NCBI GenBank assembly: GCA_021803885.1
Contig: JAJZKY010000172.1
Location: forward strand, 1 to 8,270
Reading direction: 5' to 3'
Origin: Planctomycetota bacterium
Lineage (GTDB): Bacteria; Planctomycetota; Phycisphaerae; WQYP01; JAJZKY01
Length of the DNA stretch: 8,270 bases
Position numbers and translations under genes: made by a program
The notes under the pieces: model-generated
Databases searched by the model: none
The model's input: the letters and a program-made list of their open reading frames with translations, nothing else
What the model was told of the DNA's origin: nothing
Shown here: piece by piece, positions 1-7,010 of the stretch
Position numbering within the stretch: position 1 is the stretch's first letter
How the letters are laid out: each line of letters begins with the position of its first letter

Positions 1-11
1 TCCTGGAAAAC

Positions 12-266
12 TTAAGTATACGCAGCCGCTCGGCAAAAATTCCAAAATTCTCGCAATCGAGAGGAGATTATTTTACCGAAGTGAAATATACCGCTGCCAT
101 TTCGGGAATGTAATTCGCAGTAAGGAGGGCGGTGTGTGAGATGGCGTTGATATTCGCGTACAACAGCGTGTTCCGCCATCTCCGTCGGGTCGATTAGGTG
201 GTACGCAAACCTGCCAGAAATCTTATTGACGGGGTATCTACCTCGCCAATCTTCGAGGTCGAACAT
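12..266 (-). CDS. doubtful 84-aa hypothetical ORF downstream of the Wzz gene
   Basis: An ORF of 84 codons (85 if the preceding TTG is used) starts at an ATG that shares one base with the TGA of the upstream Wzz-like gene (TGATG arrangement) and ends in TAA at 14-12. This overlap would allow translational coupling. No Shine-Dalgarno sequence is visible before the start, but coupled genes often lack one. The product has no signal peptide, no membrane segment and no motif I recognise. It is rich in Arg, His and Tyr, and the DNA is more AT-rich than the two genes before it. It may be a real small gene of the export operon, a decayed gene, or chance. The overlap is the only support. Confidence 0.2.
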   Translation of the reverse strand: MFDLEDWRGRYPVNKISGRFAYHLIDPTEMAEHAVVREYQRHLTHRPPYCELHSRNGSGIFHFGKIISSRLREFWNFCRAAAYT

Positions 267-1558
267 CAAACGCGGCTACCGCGGATTCGTAGCATTTGGC
301 GCAATTGATGCATCTTCATGGCTGTCTCCGGGTCTTGAATCGTATGTTGGTAAGCCGACTGTAGAATCACCCAAAAGCTGGAGAACATGGCCCCCAGAAT
401 GAAGGCCAGCAGCGTGAGCAGCGTCCGCGGAGGCCAGGAGCGCCTCTCGGGAACCAATGCGGGATCGACCACCTGGATCAGCTGGCCCTGTTTGGCTTCA
501 TCCACTTTGGCCATCTCGTATTGCCGGGCCATAAATTCAAAGAGTGTTTCCTGATAGCGGACATCTCGCATCCCGCGGAGATATTCCAGGCTCGCAGCCG
601 GCACCTGAGAGGTGGGAGTCAGGACATTTTCATCCATGGCAGCGGATTCTGGATGGCCTTTTTCAAAATCCGCCAACTGCGCCCGCAATGCTGCAATCTG
701 AGATTGCAGCGTGATCACTTCCGGGTTCTGGTCGGTGGCGGAGGTGCGCAGCGCGCCCAATTCTACTTCGCTGACGGCGATCTGTGCCCGCAGTTGCATG
801 ATGGTGGCAATGACTGCTTGGGCTTGCCCCTGCGGCTGAATGATTCCCGTCTTCTTCTCCGTCTCTTCCAAAGCAACTTCTGCATTGGCCAATTTGTTTT
901 TCTCTTGCGTCACTTGCTGCTCGAAAAACATTCTTCGCTGTGCCGCCGATGTGACTGCCAGATGGGACATCAGATCGTGCAGCCCAGCGACATAGGCATT
1001 CGCCAAGTCCGCGGCGCGTTTGGCATCATGGTCTTCAACAGAGATGCTGATCAGAGAACTTTTCTCCGAGAGGACCTTCGTGTTGGACTTCAGTGTCTTG
1101 CGCGCATCGCTCAACTTTTTTGTCTTATAAACGCGCATCATGTCGAAACGTTGAATGATTCCATCCATGACGCGCTCGCTCTGCAGGAGACCAACGTATA
1201 AATCATCCGGATTCTTGAGACCCAGCGCGCTGGCCGCGCCACCGCCGCCAGCCAGGGATGCCAGACCGCCGAGTTGCCCCAACATCGCCATCCCGGAACT
1301 TTCTTGCTGCTGCGGAGGCAAGATGGTGGTTGTCGCGGTGAAGGTCACCGGAATGATAAGGACAACGATGGCGGTGAGCAGCGCGGCCAGGAAGCTGAAC
1401 AGAAGAATGAACCGCCTTCGCGCTCCCAGAACCAGGGCAAGATCCAGCAGGTTTACAGAGTCATCTGGATCAGACGTACTTCCGCGCGGCGTTGGCGCAG
1501 AATTTTCTTGCTCCGTGAAGACATGTTCCGTGTTGGTGCCGGTTGGCATCATGGTCAT
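266..1558 (-). CDS. Wzz/GumC-type polysaccharide chain-length determinant (no kinase domain)
   Basis: This 430-aa inner-membrane polysaccharide co-polymerase would set chain length and link synthesis to export of an exopolysaccharide or O-antigen. It has a short cytoplasmic N-terminus, a first membrane helix at about residues 48-70, and a periplasmic domain. That domain includes a Gly/Ala-rich loop (about 90-113), a Wzz-type segment (about 115-200) and long coiled-coil helices (about 205-300). A second helix lies at about 379-399, preceded by the Pro-rich DPALVPERRSWPP stretch typical of the family. A short cytoplasmic tail ends at residue 430. There is no Walker-type tyrosine kinase domain, so any kinase must be encoded elsewhere. 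The start at 1558 has AGGG six bases upstream; ATGs at codons 3 and 4 are alternatives. The gene follows the SLBB export gene after 8 nt, which implies one operon. Confidence 0.9.
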   Translation of the reverse strand: MTMMPTGTNTEHVFTEQENSAPTPRGSTSDPDDSVNLLDLALVLGARRRFILLFSFLAALLTAIVVLIIPVTFTATTTILPPQQQESSGMAMLGQLGGLASLAGGGGAASALGLKNPDDLYVGLLQSERVMDGIIQRFDMMRVYKTKKLSDARKTLKSNTKVLSEKSSLISISVEDHDAKRAADLANAYVAGLHDLMSHLAVTSAAQRRMFFEQQVTQEKNKLANAEVALEETEKKTGIIQPQGQAQAVIATIMQLRAQIAVSEVELGALRTSATDQNPEVITLQSQIAALRAQLADFEKGHPESAAMDENVLTPTSQVPAASLEYLRGMRDVRYQETLFEFMARQYEMAKVDEAKQGQLIQVVDPALVPERRSWPPRTLLTLLAFILGAMFSSFWVILQSAYQHTIQDPETAMKMHQLRQMLRIRGSRV

Positions 1559-1566
1559 GCTAAGCC

Positions 1567-4245
1567 CTAGAGGCCAAACAGGGTGAGGGCCGCGAATCCC
1601 AGCCCGAATTGAGACATGACCGCGGACCAGTCGGTCAGCCCACGCAGAATTGTCGTTTTATTGACGTTATCAGGGATCACAACTGTATCTCCTGGATACC
1701 CTAACTTGTTGCCGAATCCACCCGCGAACAGGGTCCCTCCCGCGGTTTGCTTGCTGATGACGGACCCATCCGCGCGGATGACAAACTCGTGGCGCGTGTC
1801 CGCGTTGCGTGTCGTGCCGCCCGCAGCCCGAAGATAATCTTCCACATGTTCTCCACGCCGAAATAGGAAAGAGTTCTGGTCGTACACCGCCCCAACCACA
1901 TTTACGGTGGCAGGCATGACAGGAACAACAAACTGATCGCCATCTTCCAACGGCAAGTTTGGCAGATCATTCACGCCTCGGCTACCTGGCGATAGATTCA
2001 GGACAATGCGCCCGGTTGCACGCATTTTCCGCAGGGTCGTAATCAGGTCCCGTTGGCTTTGTAGACTTGTTCCTAGAGCCCCCGCTCCTGTCGGGTTGAC
2101 GATCGAGCCGGCCGCATTGGCGGCTGCCAGTTGAATGTTTTGTTGAAGCGTATTTATATATTCGTTCAGTCTTGCTTGCTGAAGGCGCTGGGTCGATTCC
2201 CGTAGAAACTCTGAACCGTAGAGATACGCTTTGGGTGTCAGCCCTCCCGCGCGCTGGACGACATCCCGCAGCGTCTCTCCGGGTTCTACGCTATAAATTC
2301 CGGCATGGACAATCTCGCCCTGGAGACTGACATATTTTATCCGTTGCGCCTGAGGCACCTGAATATCAGCAGTGGAGAACACCGTAATGACGTCGCCTGG
2401 TTCGAGCGTTATATCCTGCGACTGATTGTGGTCGAGGACGACCTGCCCTAGATTGAACGGAACGAGAAAAGTCGCCAGCGTATGGGGATTCGTCCTTTCA
2501 ATGACGGCATAGCTCCAGTCGATGCTGGGAGCTACGCGAAGAACCTCGTTCTTGATGGGAAACTGCCCCTGTGAGAATCGGTCCCCCGGAGGATAATATC
2601 GCAGCTCCGGAACCGAGGTGGTCTTTGCATTGCCAAGCTCGCTACTGCTTCCTGACTGGCTGACTGTCTGCTGAGCTGCAGCTTTTGCAGCGGAGGGTGG
2701 AACCACGGCTGCCGCGGCACTGGACGGCGCAGCGCCAGAGGAAGCGGCGAGTTCGCTGGCTTGCTGATTCTCCGTGGCGGCCACCGATGTTCCGGTCGTG
2801 TAACCTTGAGGGCCGTTGGCATTCTGTGCGCTCGGCTGCGACGTTGGGCTGGGAAGATTGGCGACGTACGGCGAGAATAACGGCGTATATTCTGGAGCGG
2901 GCAGCCCAAGCGCAATTCTCCGCTGCCAGTATCCGCGCGTAAGCAGCGAATCTTTGTCTGGAATCAGGTCCGAAATCCGCATCCCTGGCGTCCAGCGGTA
3001 GCGCCCTGGGTTGGCAACATTCCCTCGCAAGATCACGGTCCGGTCAAATTGCTGGACCATCGAAGGGATGCGCAGAATATCCCCGTCGCGGAGCGGCGTC
3101 TCCATTCCCGTGGCGTCCAAGACGAGTTGGACCGTTTGGCGTGCCCCCTCCCCCTGAGAGTTGATGCGGTCCAACTGCGCGTCTTGCTTGGACGCCATGG
3201 TTGCCAGGCCGCCGGCCAATACAATCGCCTGGCCGGCCGTTTCTGTTCCCTTCAACTCATAGATCGCTGGAACATGGACGCTGCCCGCGATCGCAACTTG
3301 CGGTCCCACTGCGGGAATGTAAATGACATCGCCCGGCAATAGCGGCGCATCGTGCGATTTGTCGCCATCGATCAAAAGGTCGTAGAGATCGAATGTCGTC
3401 ACAACCTTCCCGCCACGCCTCAATTCAATCCGCCGCATCGATCCTTGTTCGGAGGGACCTCCGGAGGAAAACAGCGCGTTCACCAGCGTGCTGAGCGAGC
3501 TGACGGTATAGCTTCCCGGCTGCCGCGCGTTCCCGACCACGTAGATCTGGATGGACCGCAACTGGCCCATGTTGACGCTCAGGTCGAAGTTGCGAAACAC
3601 GCGGCCAAGCTGGTCCTTCAGATAGTCATTGAGCTGCTGGAAATGCAGGCCCGCGACCTCGACGTTGCCGACCTGCGGAATGTACACGTCGCCTGCGCGA
3701 TCGACGGTCGCATGAATATTGAAGTTGACCTGGCCCCATACGCGGACCAACAGTTGATCGCCCGGACCGACGACATAGTCGGAGGTAACAGGAGTGCGAT
3801 CGATGGGCGCGAACTGAGCAGCGTTGCTGGAAAAGAGGTTCGCACCGAAGATGGGCAACACGGCCCCAACGGAGCCAGCTACTACCCGCTGAAATTCCGT
3901 GAGGGGCTGTTCCTGCCGCAAGCCTGCGTACGGGCTGTATGGCTGGTTCCCATATGGGAACTGATCGACGTATGTCGGAACATTTTGATGGATGCCGTTG
4001 CCGCCGATGGCCGAAGGCTGCTGCGGCTGGCCTGCCGTTCCATACGCGCCTTGTCCCGTGCTGTATTGTTGCCCGGTCGCATAGGGATTGGCGGATGTGC
4101 CCGTACACTCCGGCGAAAACGCGCTCGCGGGGCTCGAGCAGTCGGTCGTTTGCGAAGTCGAGCTTCCACCCATGAACTGGGCGCTCGCCGCCATCGTTCC
4201 CATACACAACATCGCGGCGAAAAGGGGAAGAAATCTGCGTAGCAT
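1567..4245 (-). CDS. SLBB-domain polysaccharide export protein (Wza-like)
   Basis: This 892-aa protein would form the periplasmic/outer-membrane export channel for a polysaccharide. A signal peptide (LRRFLPLFAA..., likely cleaved after ASA at residue 22) is followed by a Gln/Gly/Tyr-rich low-complexity stretch (about 25-110). The Poly_export domain is at about 153-228 and starts DYVVGPGDQLLVRVWG. At least four SLBB/beta-grasp units follow, near 231-311, 316-395, 403-430 and 637-680, with a last one near 780-858. A Ser/Ala/Pro/Gln-rich insert (about 465-540) splits the array. The C-terminus (about 870-892) is hydrophobic. No lipobox is visible, whereas E. coli Wza is a lipoprotein. The ATG at 4245 is preferred because the signal peptide starts there and CTAGGG lies nine bases upstream. 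An in-frame ATG at 4290 would add 15 residues before it. Confidence 0.92.
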   Translation of the reverse strand: MLRRFLPLFAAMLCMGTMAASAQFMGGSSTSQTTDCSSPASAFSPECTGTSANPYATGQQYSTGQGAYGTAGQPQQPSAIGGNGIHQNVPTYVDQFPYGNQPYSPYAGLRQEQPLTEFQRVVAGSVGAVLPIFGANLFSSNAAQFAPIDRTPVTSDYVVGPGDQLLVRVWGQVNFNIHATVDRAGDVYIPQVGNVEVAGLHFQQLNDYLKDQLGRVFRNFDLSVNMGQLRSIQIYVVGNARQPGSYTVSSLSTLVNALFSSGGPSEQGSMRRIELRRGGKVVTTFDLYDLLIDGDKSHDAPLLPGDVIYIPAVGPQVAIAGSVHVPAIYELKGTETAGQAIVLAGGLATMASKQDAQLDRINSQGEGARQTVQLVLDATGMETPLRDGDILRIPSMVQQFDRTVILRGNVANPGRYRWTPGMRISDLIPDKDSLLTRGYWQRRIALGLPAPEYTPLFSPYVANLPSPTSQPSAQNANGPQGYTTGTSVAATENQQASELAASSGAAPSSAAAAVVPPSAAKAAAQQTVSQSGSSSELGNAKTTSVPELRYYPPGDRFSQGQFPIKNEVLRVAPSIDWSYAVIERTNPHTLATFLVPFNLGQVVLDHNQSQDITLEPGDVITVFSTADIQVPQAQRIKYVSLQGEIVHAGIYSVEPGETLRDVVQRAGGLTPKAYLYGSEFLRESTQRLQQARLNEYINTLQQNIQLAAANAAGSIVNPTGAGALGTSLQSQRDLITTLRKMRATGRIVLNLSPGSRGVNDLPNLPLEDGDQFVVPVMPATVNVVGAVYDQNSFLFRRGEHVEDYLRAAGGTTRNADTRHEFVIRADGSVISKQTAGGTLFAGGFGNKLGYPGDTVVIPDNVNKTTILRGLTDWSAVMSQFGLGFAALTLFGL

Positions 4246-4298
4246 TTGAGTTGACCCTAGTAGTGTAAATGCTGGGCTGGCCCAAATCATTCACATGG

Positions 4299-4350
4299 TT
4301 GAAAAAGCACACGTTTTCCCGTGTTGTCGGCAGGCGGATGCGACAACACG
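4299..4350 (-). promoter_or_regulatory. candidate leader hairpin pair upstream of the export operon
   Basis: On the minus strand, CGTGTTGTCG (4350-4341) can pair perfectly with CGACAACACG (4329-4320) across an 11-nt loop. The last five bases of that second arm, ACACG, can instead pair with CGTGT (4313-4309) across GGAAAA. This shorter stem is followed by GC and a run of five T (4306-4302). The two stems cannot form together, which resembles an antiterminator/terminator arrangement. The hairpins end about 55 nt before the export-protein start codon. The short stem is weak (5 bp), and the transcript start is unknown, so the function is speculative. Confidence 0.3.
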
Positions 4351-4530
4351 CAGAGCGCTCGCGGAGACCTTCTGGTATCTGACGATAGCACGACAAAGCG
4401 ATATCGTGCCTTCCAACTCTCCATTTCCATGGAGCCGCAGGAGGACTGCGTCTGTATCTGCGGCGGGGAGGCGTCGTGGGTTCAAGCGGTTGGAAAGCGG
4501 TCCGTCTGCCGGACAACGGTACAATCCATG

Positions 4531-4536
4531 AAGGAG
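4531..4536 (+). promoter_or_regulatory. ribosome binding site of the glycosyltransferase remnant
   Basis: AAGGAG lies seven bases before the ATG at 4544. It is a near-perfect Shine-Dalgarno sequence at good spacing, and it sets the start of the broken glycosyltransferase reading frame. Confidence 0.65.
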
Positions 4537-4543
4537 CCATGGA

Positions 4544-5013
4544 ATGCAACAGGATGCAATCCAACGCCTTGACGGCGGACTCCGCAAGCGAGGAGACTGT
4601 GCCAAGCAAACTTCCGTTTCTGCGATTACAGCCATATACAACGGAGAAAAATACATCGCGGGCTACCTGGAAAGCGTTTTGCAGCAGGATTATCCCGGCA
4701 TTGAACACATTGTGCTGGATGGCGGATCGACTGATCAAACGGTCGACATACTGCGCCGGTATGACGACAGAGTCGAGTATTGGGCGAGCGAACCTGACAA
4801 CGGAGTTTATGATGCATGGAATAAGGGCCTAACCGAAGCGCGAAGGAGATTGGATATGCTTTCTCGGTGCGGATGATGAGTTTCTGCCCGGCGCAATCAG
4901 CGCGTATATGGAAATGGCTCGGGACAATCCGCCGGCTGAATATCTCAGCTCCCAAGTCGAATGGGTGCATGAATCTGGCTATTCACACGTCATCGAAGAA
5001 CTGTGGAACTTTT
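4544..5013 (+). pseudogene. family 2 glycosyltransferase, frameshifted and 3'-truncated
   Basis: The first 99 codons encode the N-terminal part of a GT-A fold glycosyltransferase. SAITAIYNGEKYI and the nucleotide-binding DGGSTDQT are visible, followed by EPDNGVYDAWNKGL. In this frame translation then runs out of homology and stops at 4874-4876. The next frame continues the family pattern exactly, with GDWICFLGADDEFLPGAI containing the DXD-like ADD. Removing one A at 4843-4844 joins the two into ...TEARGDWICFLGADD. The second frame keeps GT-like sequence to about ELWNF (near 5013). It then meets an IS66 transposase remnant, so the C-terminal part is missing. An intact enzyme would transfer a sugar from a nucleotide-sugar donor, probably for the neighbouring exopolysaccharide. 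The right edge of the homology is approximate. Confidence 0.85.
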
Positions 5014-5375
5014 CGAGTGGAAGGAGCAGTTGCTGCCCAAAAAATCTACGGCCGAGGCGATCCACTCCGCCCTGGGCCAATGGACGGAACTGAACGTGTT
5101 CTGCTCGGACGGCGCGGTGGCCATCGACAACAACATCAGCGAGCGCGAGATAAAGCGCGTCGTGCTCAATCGCAAGAACAGTTTTTTCGTGGGCAATCCG
5201 CGCGGTGGCAGAACGGCGACACGATGTGGACCCGCAACTCTATCTCACGCAGCTGCTGGCCAACCTGACCTCGGCACGCATGAGCGAGCTATCCGCATGG
5301 CTGCCAGACCAGTGGAAGCTTACTCAGGCCGCACGGCTGAGGAACCCGGAGAACCCCGCTGTCTCCACTGCGTAG
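5003..5375 (+). pseudogene. IS66-family transposase (TnpC) C-terminal remnant
   Basis: Two frames together give the C-terminus of an IS66-type DDE transposase. The first (from about 5003) reads WKEQLLPK, then SALGQWTELNVF, then IDNNISEREIKRVVLNRKN, with the conserved IDNN.SER core holding the catalytic Glu. It continues to VGNPRGGRTA near 5218. The second, shifted by one, covers 5217-5375 and reads RHDVDPQLYLTQLLANL, then LSAWLPDQWKL, ending in TAG. Relatives have a segment of about ten residues between GGRTA and the RHDVDPQ motif. It is missing here, so a small out-of-frame deletion has broken the gene. The N-terminal three quarters of TnpC, and tnpA and tnpB, are absent. The left edge directly abuts the glycosyltransferase remnant, so the exact start is uncertain. 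Confidence 0.88.
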
Positions 5376-5378
5376 AAC

Positions 5379-5400
5379 CCGTGGTTCACGTAGCGCTCAC
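5379..5400 (+). repeat. candidate IS66 right terminal inverted repeat
   Basis: The sequence 25 nt after the transposase stop ends in CGCTCAC at 5394-5400. Read inward from the end, it begins GTGAGCG, one base away from the GTAAGCG start I recall for IS66-family ends. Its distance from the tnpC stop fits an IS66 right end. No matching left end is visible near 5000, which is expected if the left part of the element was lost. Confidence 0.35.
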
Positions 5401-5498
5401 GATAGTCCCTGAACTTCGAGAGTTCATAGTAATAGTGAAAATGCTCTAACGCTGTTCCGTCCGCGTACCCCGCCACACGATGGAGACGAGCAGTGGCC
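5401..5498. other. short non-coding junction between IS66 remnant and M56 gene
   Basis: These 98 bases lie between two convergent units. They contain one short inverted repeat (TGAACT 5410-5415 with AGTTCA 5421-5426) without a T-run on either side, so it is not a standard terminator. A minus-strand frame different from that of the M56 gene stays open here and reads HFHYYYELSKFRDYR. I cannot tell whether this is a remnant of an older gene. Confidence 0.3.
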
Positions 5499-6938
5499 TC
5501 AATGGTCGCCTCGGACGCTGCCGTGAGAAGCGATGCGGACGGCTTCGCTTGCCGCCGCTGTGATTGCCGACGCGACCGAGCGTCCCTTCGTGATGATCGA
5601 GTTTCCTGGATGAGAAGAAGATTGACTGGACAAAAGGATGACTGTGGCTCGGGCAGGGTGCGACGCTGCAGTTCCACCCAGATCGCTCCGCAGCTTCAGC
5701 GTCGGCTGCGGCTCGCTGGACAGGAGCGGGTCGGAATTGCGCGCCACAATTGGTGTTGCATCCATAGCAACCTCAACCGGAGGAGAAATTGAGACGGTTG
5801 AGGGCGAGGAAGAAAATACGCGACGCGTTCCCAGAGCCTGCCCATGCAATCGAACCGTGTCGGTGCGTTTCCTCCGCGGAGGAACACCGGCGTGGGTAGT
5901 GAGCGATTGGGGTTTTTCCGGCTGCGCAATCCGCGGCTGCTCATAGGAAAGCACGACGAAGAGCGATGGCACGACGCCCAAAAATCCAGCGCAGACTAGC
6001 AATCCTAGAGTCGCACGCAAACCCAGCAACCAGCCAGGGGTTTTTCCGGTTTCCGTCAGGATCGAGCGAACCCGCACTTTGAGTTGAACCGACGAACCCG
6101 CGAAATCCAGATTCCATGGCGTGGGCCCTTGAGTTACATGCAGCCTCGCAAAGCGAACCAGACATTCGGCATAGGTGGCGCGCCTGTCAGGAGAATCGCC
6201 GACGACCGCCAGATCGCAGGCAAGTTCACTTTCCAATTCGAGCCTGCGCATGGCATACCAAACAGCCGGATGAAAGAACAATAGCGCGCGACAGAGCGAG
6301 GCGATGCCGTTAAAGACGAAATCTCGGCGTTGAACATGCTGCAATTCATGGCGGAAGATGTCTCTTAGCTCGCTCTCGTTCTGTTCCAGGCAAAACGGCG
6401 GCAACAAAATGGTGGGCCTGATCCAACCGAAGGTTGCGGGAGAATGAATCCCCGAGAGCATCAGCAACCGCACATTGCCGGCATCCAAACTCTCCGCGAT
6501 TGGCCGGAATATGTTCTCGATCGCAGCGGGCGCCGTATAGGTAAAGCGAAGTATCCATCGCAGGTGAAGATGCTTTTTGATATACGCGACGAAGAAGTAT
6601 CCCAATACGATGAAATACAGTGCTGCCAAACCCCGTAAGACGATCGAGATGGGAAACTCCCAGGAGCGCTGGACCTGCCACTCGCCGACCGGTGCTGTCA
6701 TGGCCAAAGCCGCAGGTACCTCCAAGGGGATAGGCGGCGATCCTTGGGGCACAAGAGCTGCCGCCAGCCATAGCCAATAGCATCCCGCGCTGATGAGGAA
6801 ACCGAACCAAATCAGAAACCGTCTTCGAGGGAAGGACACAAGTTTGCTCATTGCCCAACAGATACAGAAACCCAGGGACGTCTTGAGTAGAAATCCGGTG
6901 AATGCTGCCATGATCGCTAGCTGAGTCTCTGGACGCAT
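5499..6938 (-). CDS. M56-family (BlaR1/MecR1-like) membrane metalloprotease
   Basis: This 479-aa protein is a predicted sensor/antirepressor that would cleave, or trigger loss of, the BlaI-type repressor encoded just upstream. Membrane helices lie near residues 8-33, 41-63 and 98-119. They are followed by the M56 core: SPATFGWIRPTILLP (about 166-180), the zinc motif HELQH (197-201), and ELACD (238-242), whose Glu is the probable third zinc ligand. A fourth helix lies near 302-331. The remaining ~148 residues are a Ser/Pro/Arg-rich tail with no recognisable penicillin-binding domain, so the signal is probably not a beta-lactam sensed in the BlaR1 manner. The ATG at 6938 is preferred because GGAGG lies four bases upstream; an in-frame ATG at 6986 has no such site. 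The gene is in an operon with the repressor, 72 nt downstream of it. Confidence 0.88.
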   Translation of the reverse strand: MRPETQLAIMAAFTGFLLKTSLGFCICWAMSKLVSFPRRRFLIWFGFLISAGCYWLWLAAALVPQGSPPIPLEVPAALAMTAPVGEWQVQRSWEFPISIVLRGLAALYFIVLGYFFVAYIKKHLHLRWILRFTYTAPAAIENIFRPIAESLDAGNVRLLMLSGIHSPATFGWIRPTILLPPFCLEQNESELRDIFRHELQHVQRRDFVFNGIASLCRALLFFHPAVWYAMRRLELESELACDLAVVGDSPDRRATYAECLVRFARLHVTQGPTPWNLDFAGSSVQLKVRVRSILTETGKTPGWLLGLRATLGLLVCAGFLGVVPSLFVVLSYEQPRIAQPEKPQSLTTHAGVPPRRKRTDTVRLHGQALGTRRVFSSSPSTVSISPPVEVAMDATPIVARNSDPLLSSEPQPTLKLRSDLGGTAASHPARATVILLSSQSSSHPGNSIITKGRSVASAITAAASEAVRIASHGSVRGDH

Positions 6939-6942
6939 GTCA

Positions 6943-6948
6943 CCTCCG
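6943..6948 (-). promoter_or_regulatory. ribosome binding site deciding the M56 gene start
   Basis: On the minus strand CGGAGG (6948-6943), part of GGAGGTGAC, directly precedes the ATG at 6938-6936. It favours this start over the in-frame ATG 16 codons upstream. Confidence 0.6.
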
Positions 6949-7010
6949 ATTTCTGGCCTGCTGACGCTTTGCGTTGCCTCCGCCATCCACGAGACGAGAA
7001 GCGCCGCGCT

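Larger units (their letters stand above)
4246..4543. other. divergent intergenic region with several inverted repeats
   Basis: This stretch separates the minus-strand export operon from the plus-strand glycosyltransferase remnant, and I see no convincing gene in it. It holds a perfect 10-bp inverted repeat (4320-4329 with 4341-4350). It also holds a 6-bp one (GCACGA 4388-4393 with TCGTGC 4404-4409), a 6-bp one with a 4-nt loop (CTCCAT 4419-4424 with ATGGAG 4429-4434), and a 5-bp one (GTCCG 4500-4504 with CGGAC 4510-4514). I could not find a well-spaced -35/-10 pair for either direction. The region should hold the promoter and 5' leader of the export operon. Confidence 0.5.

Noticed and set aside
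121..193. AAGGAGG followed by a short plus-strand ORF (ATG at 141, about 18 codons)
   Set aside because: Spacing is too long (about 12 nt), the peptide is featureless, and it lies antisense to the doubtful 84-aa frame. It is most likely chance.
240..259. 6-bp inverted repeat ACCTCG/CGAGGT just after the Wzz stop, as a terminator
   Set aside because: No T-run follows it on the minus strand and the stem is short.
3352..4242. Long plus-strand open frame opposite the export gene
   Set aside because: It is antisense to the signal peptide, Poly_export and first SLBB region. Its product is Arg/His/Cys-rich and has no domain logic.
4520..4525. TACAAT as a -10 box for the glycosyltransferase
   Set aside because: It would start the transcript at about 4532, inside the Shine-Dalgarno sequence, and no -35 lies at proper spacing. 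TTGGAA at 4490 is 24 bp away.
3626..4738. Long minus-strand frame overlapping the export gene start and the glycosyltransferase
   Set aside because: It shadows the export gene in another frame. Its Arg-rich product lacks any recognisable motif, and it crosses the divergent intergenic region.
5401..5408. Target-site duplication flanking the IS66 remnant
   Set aside because: The left end of the element is missing, so no duplicated 8-mer can be paired with the bases after 5400.
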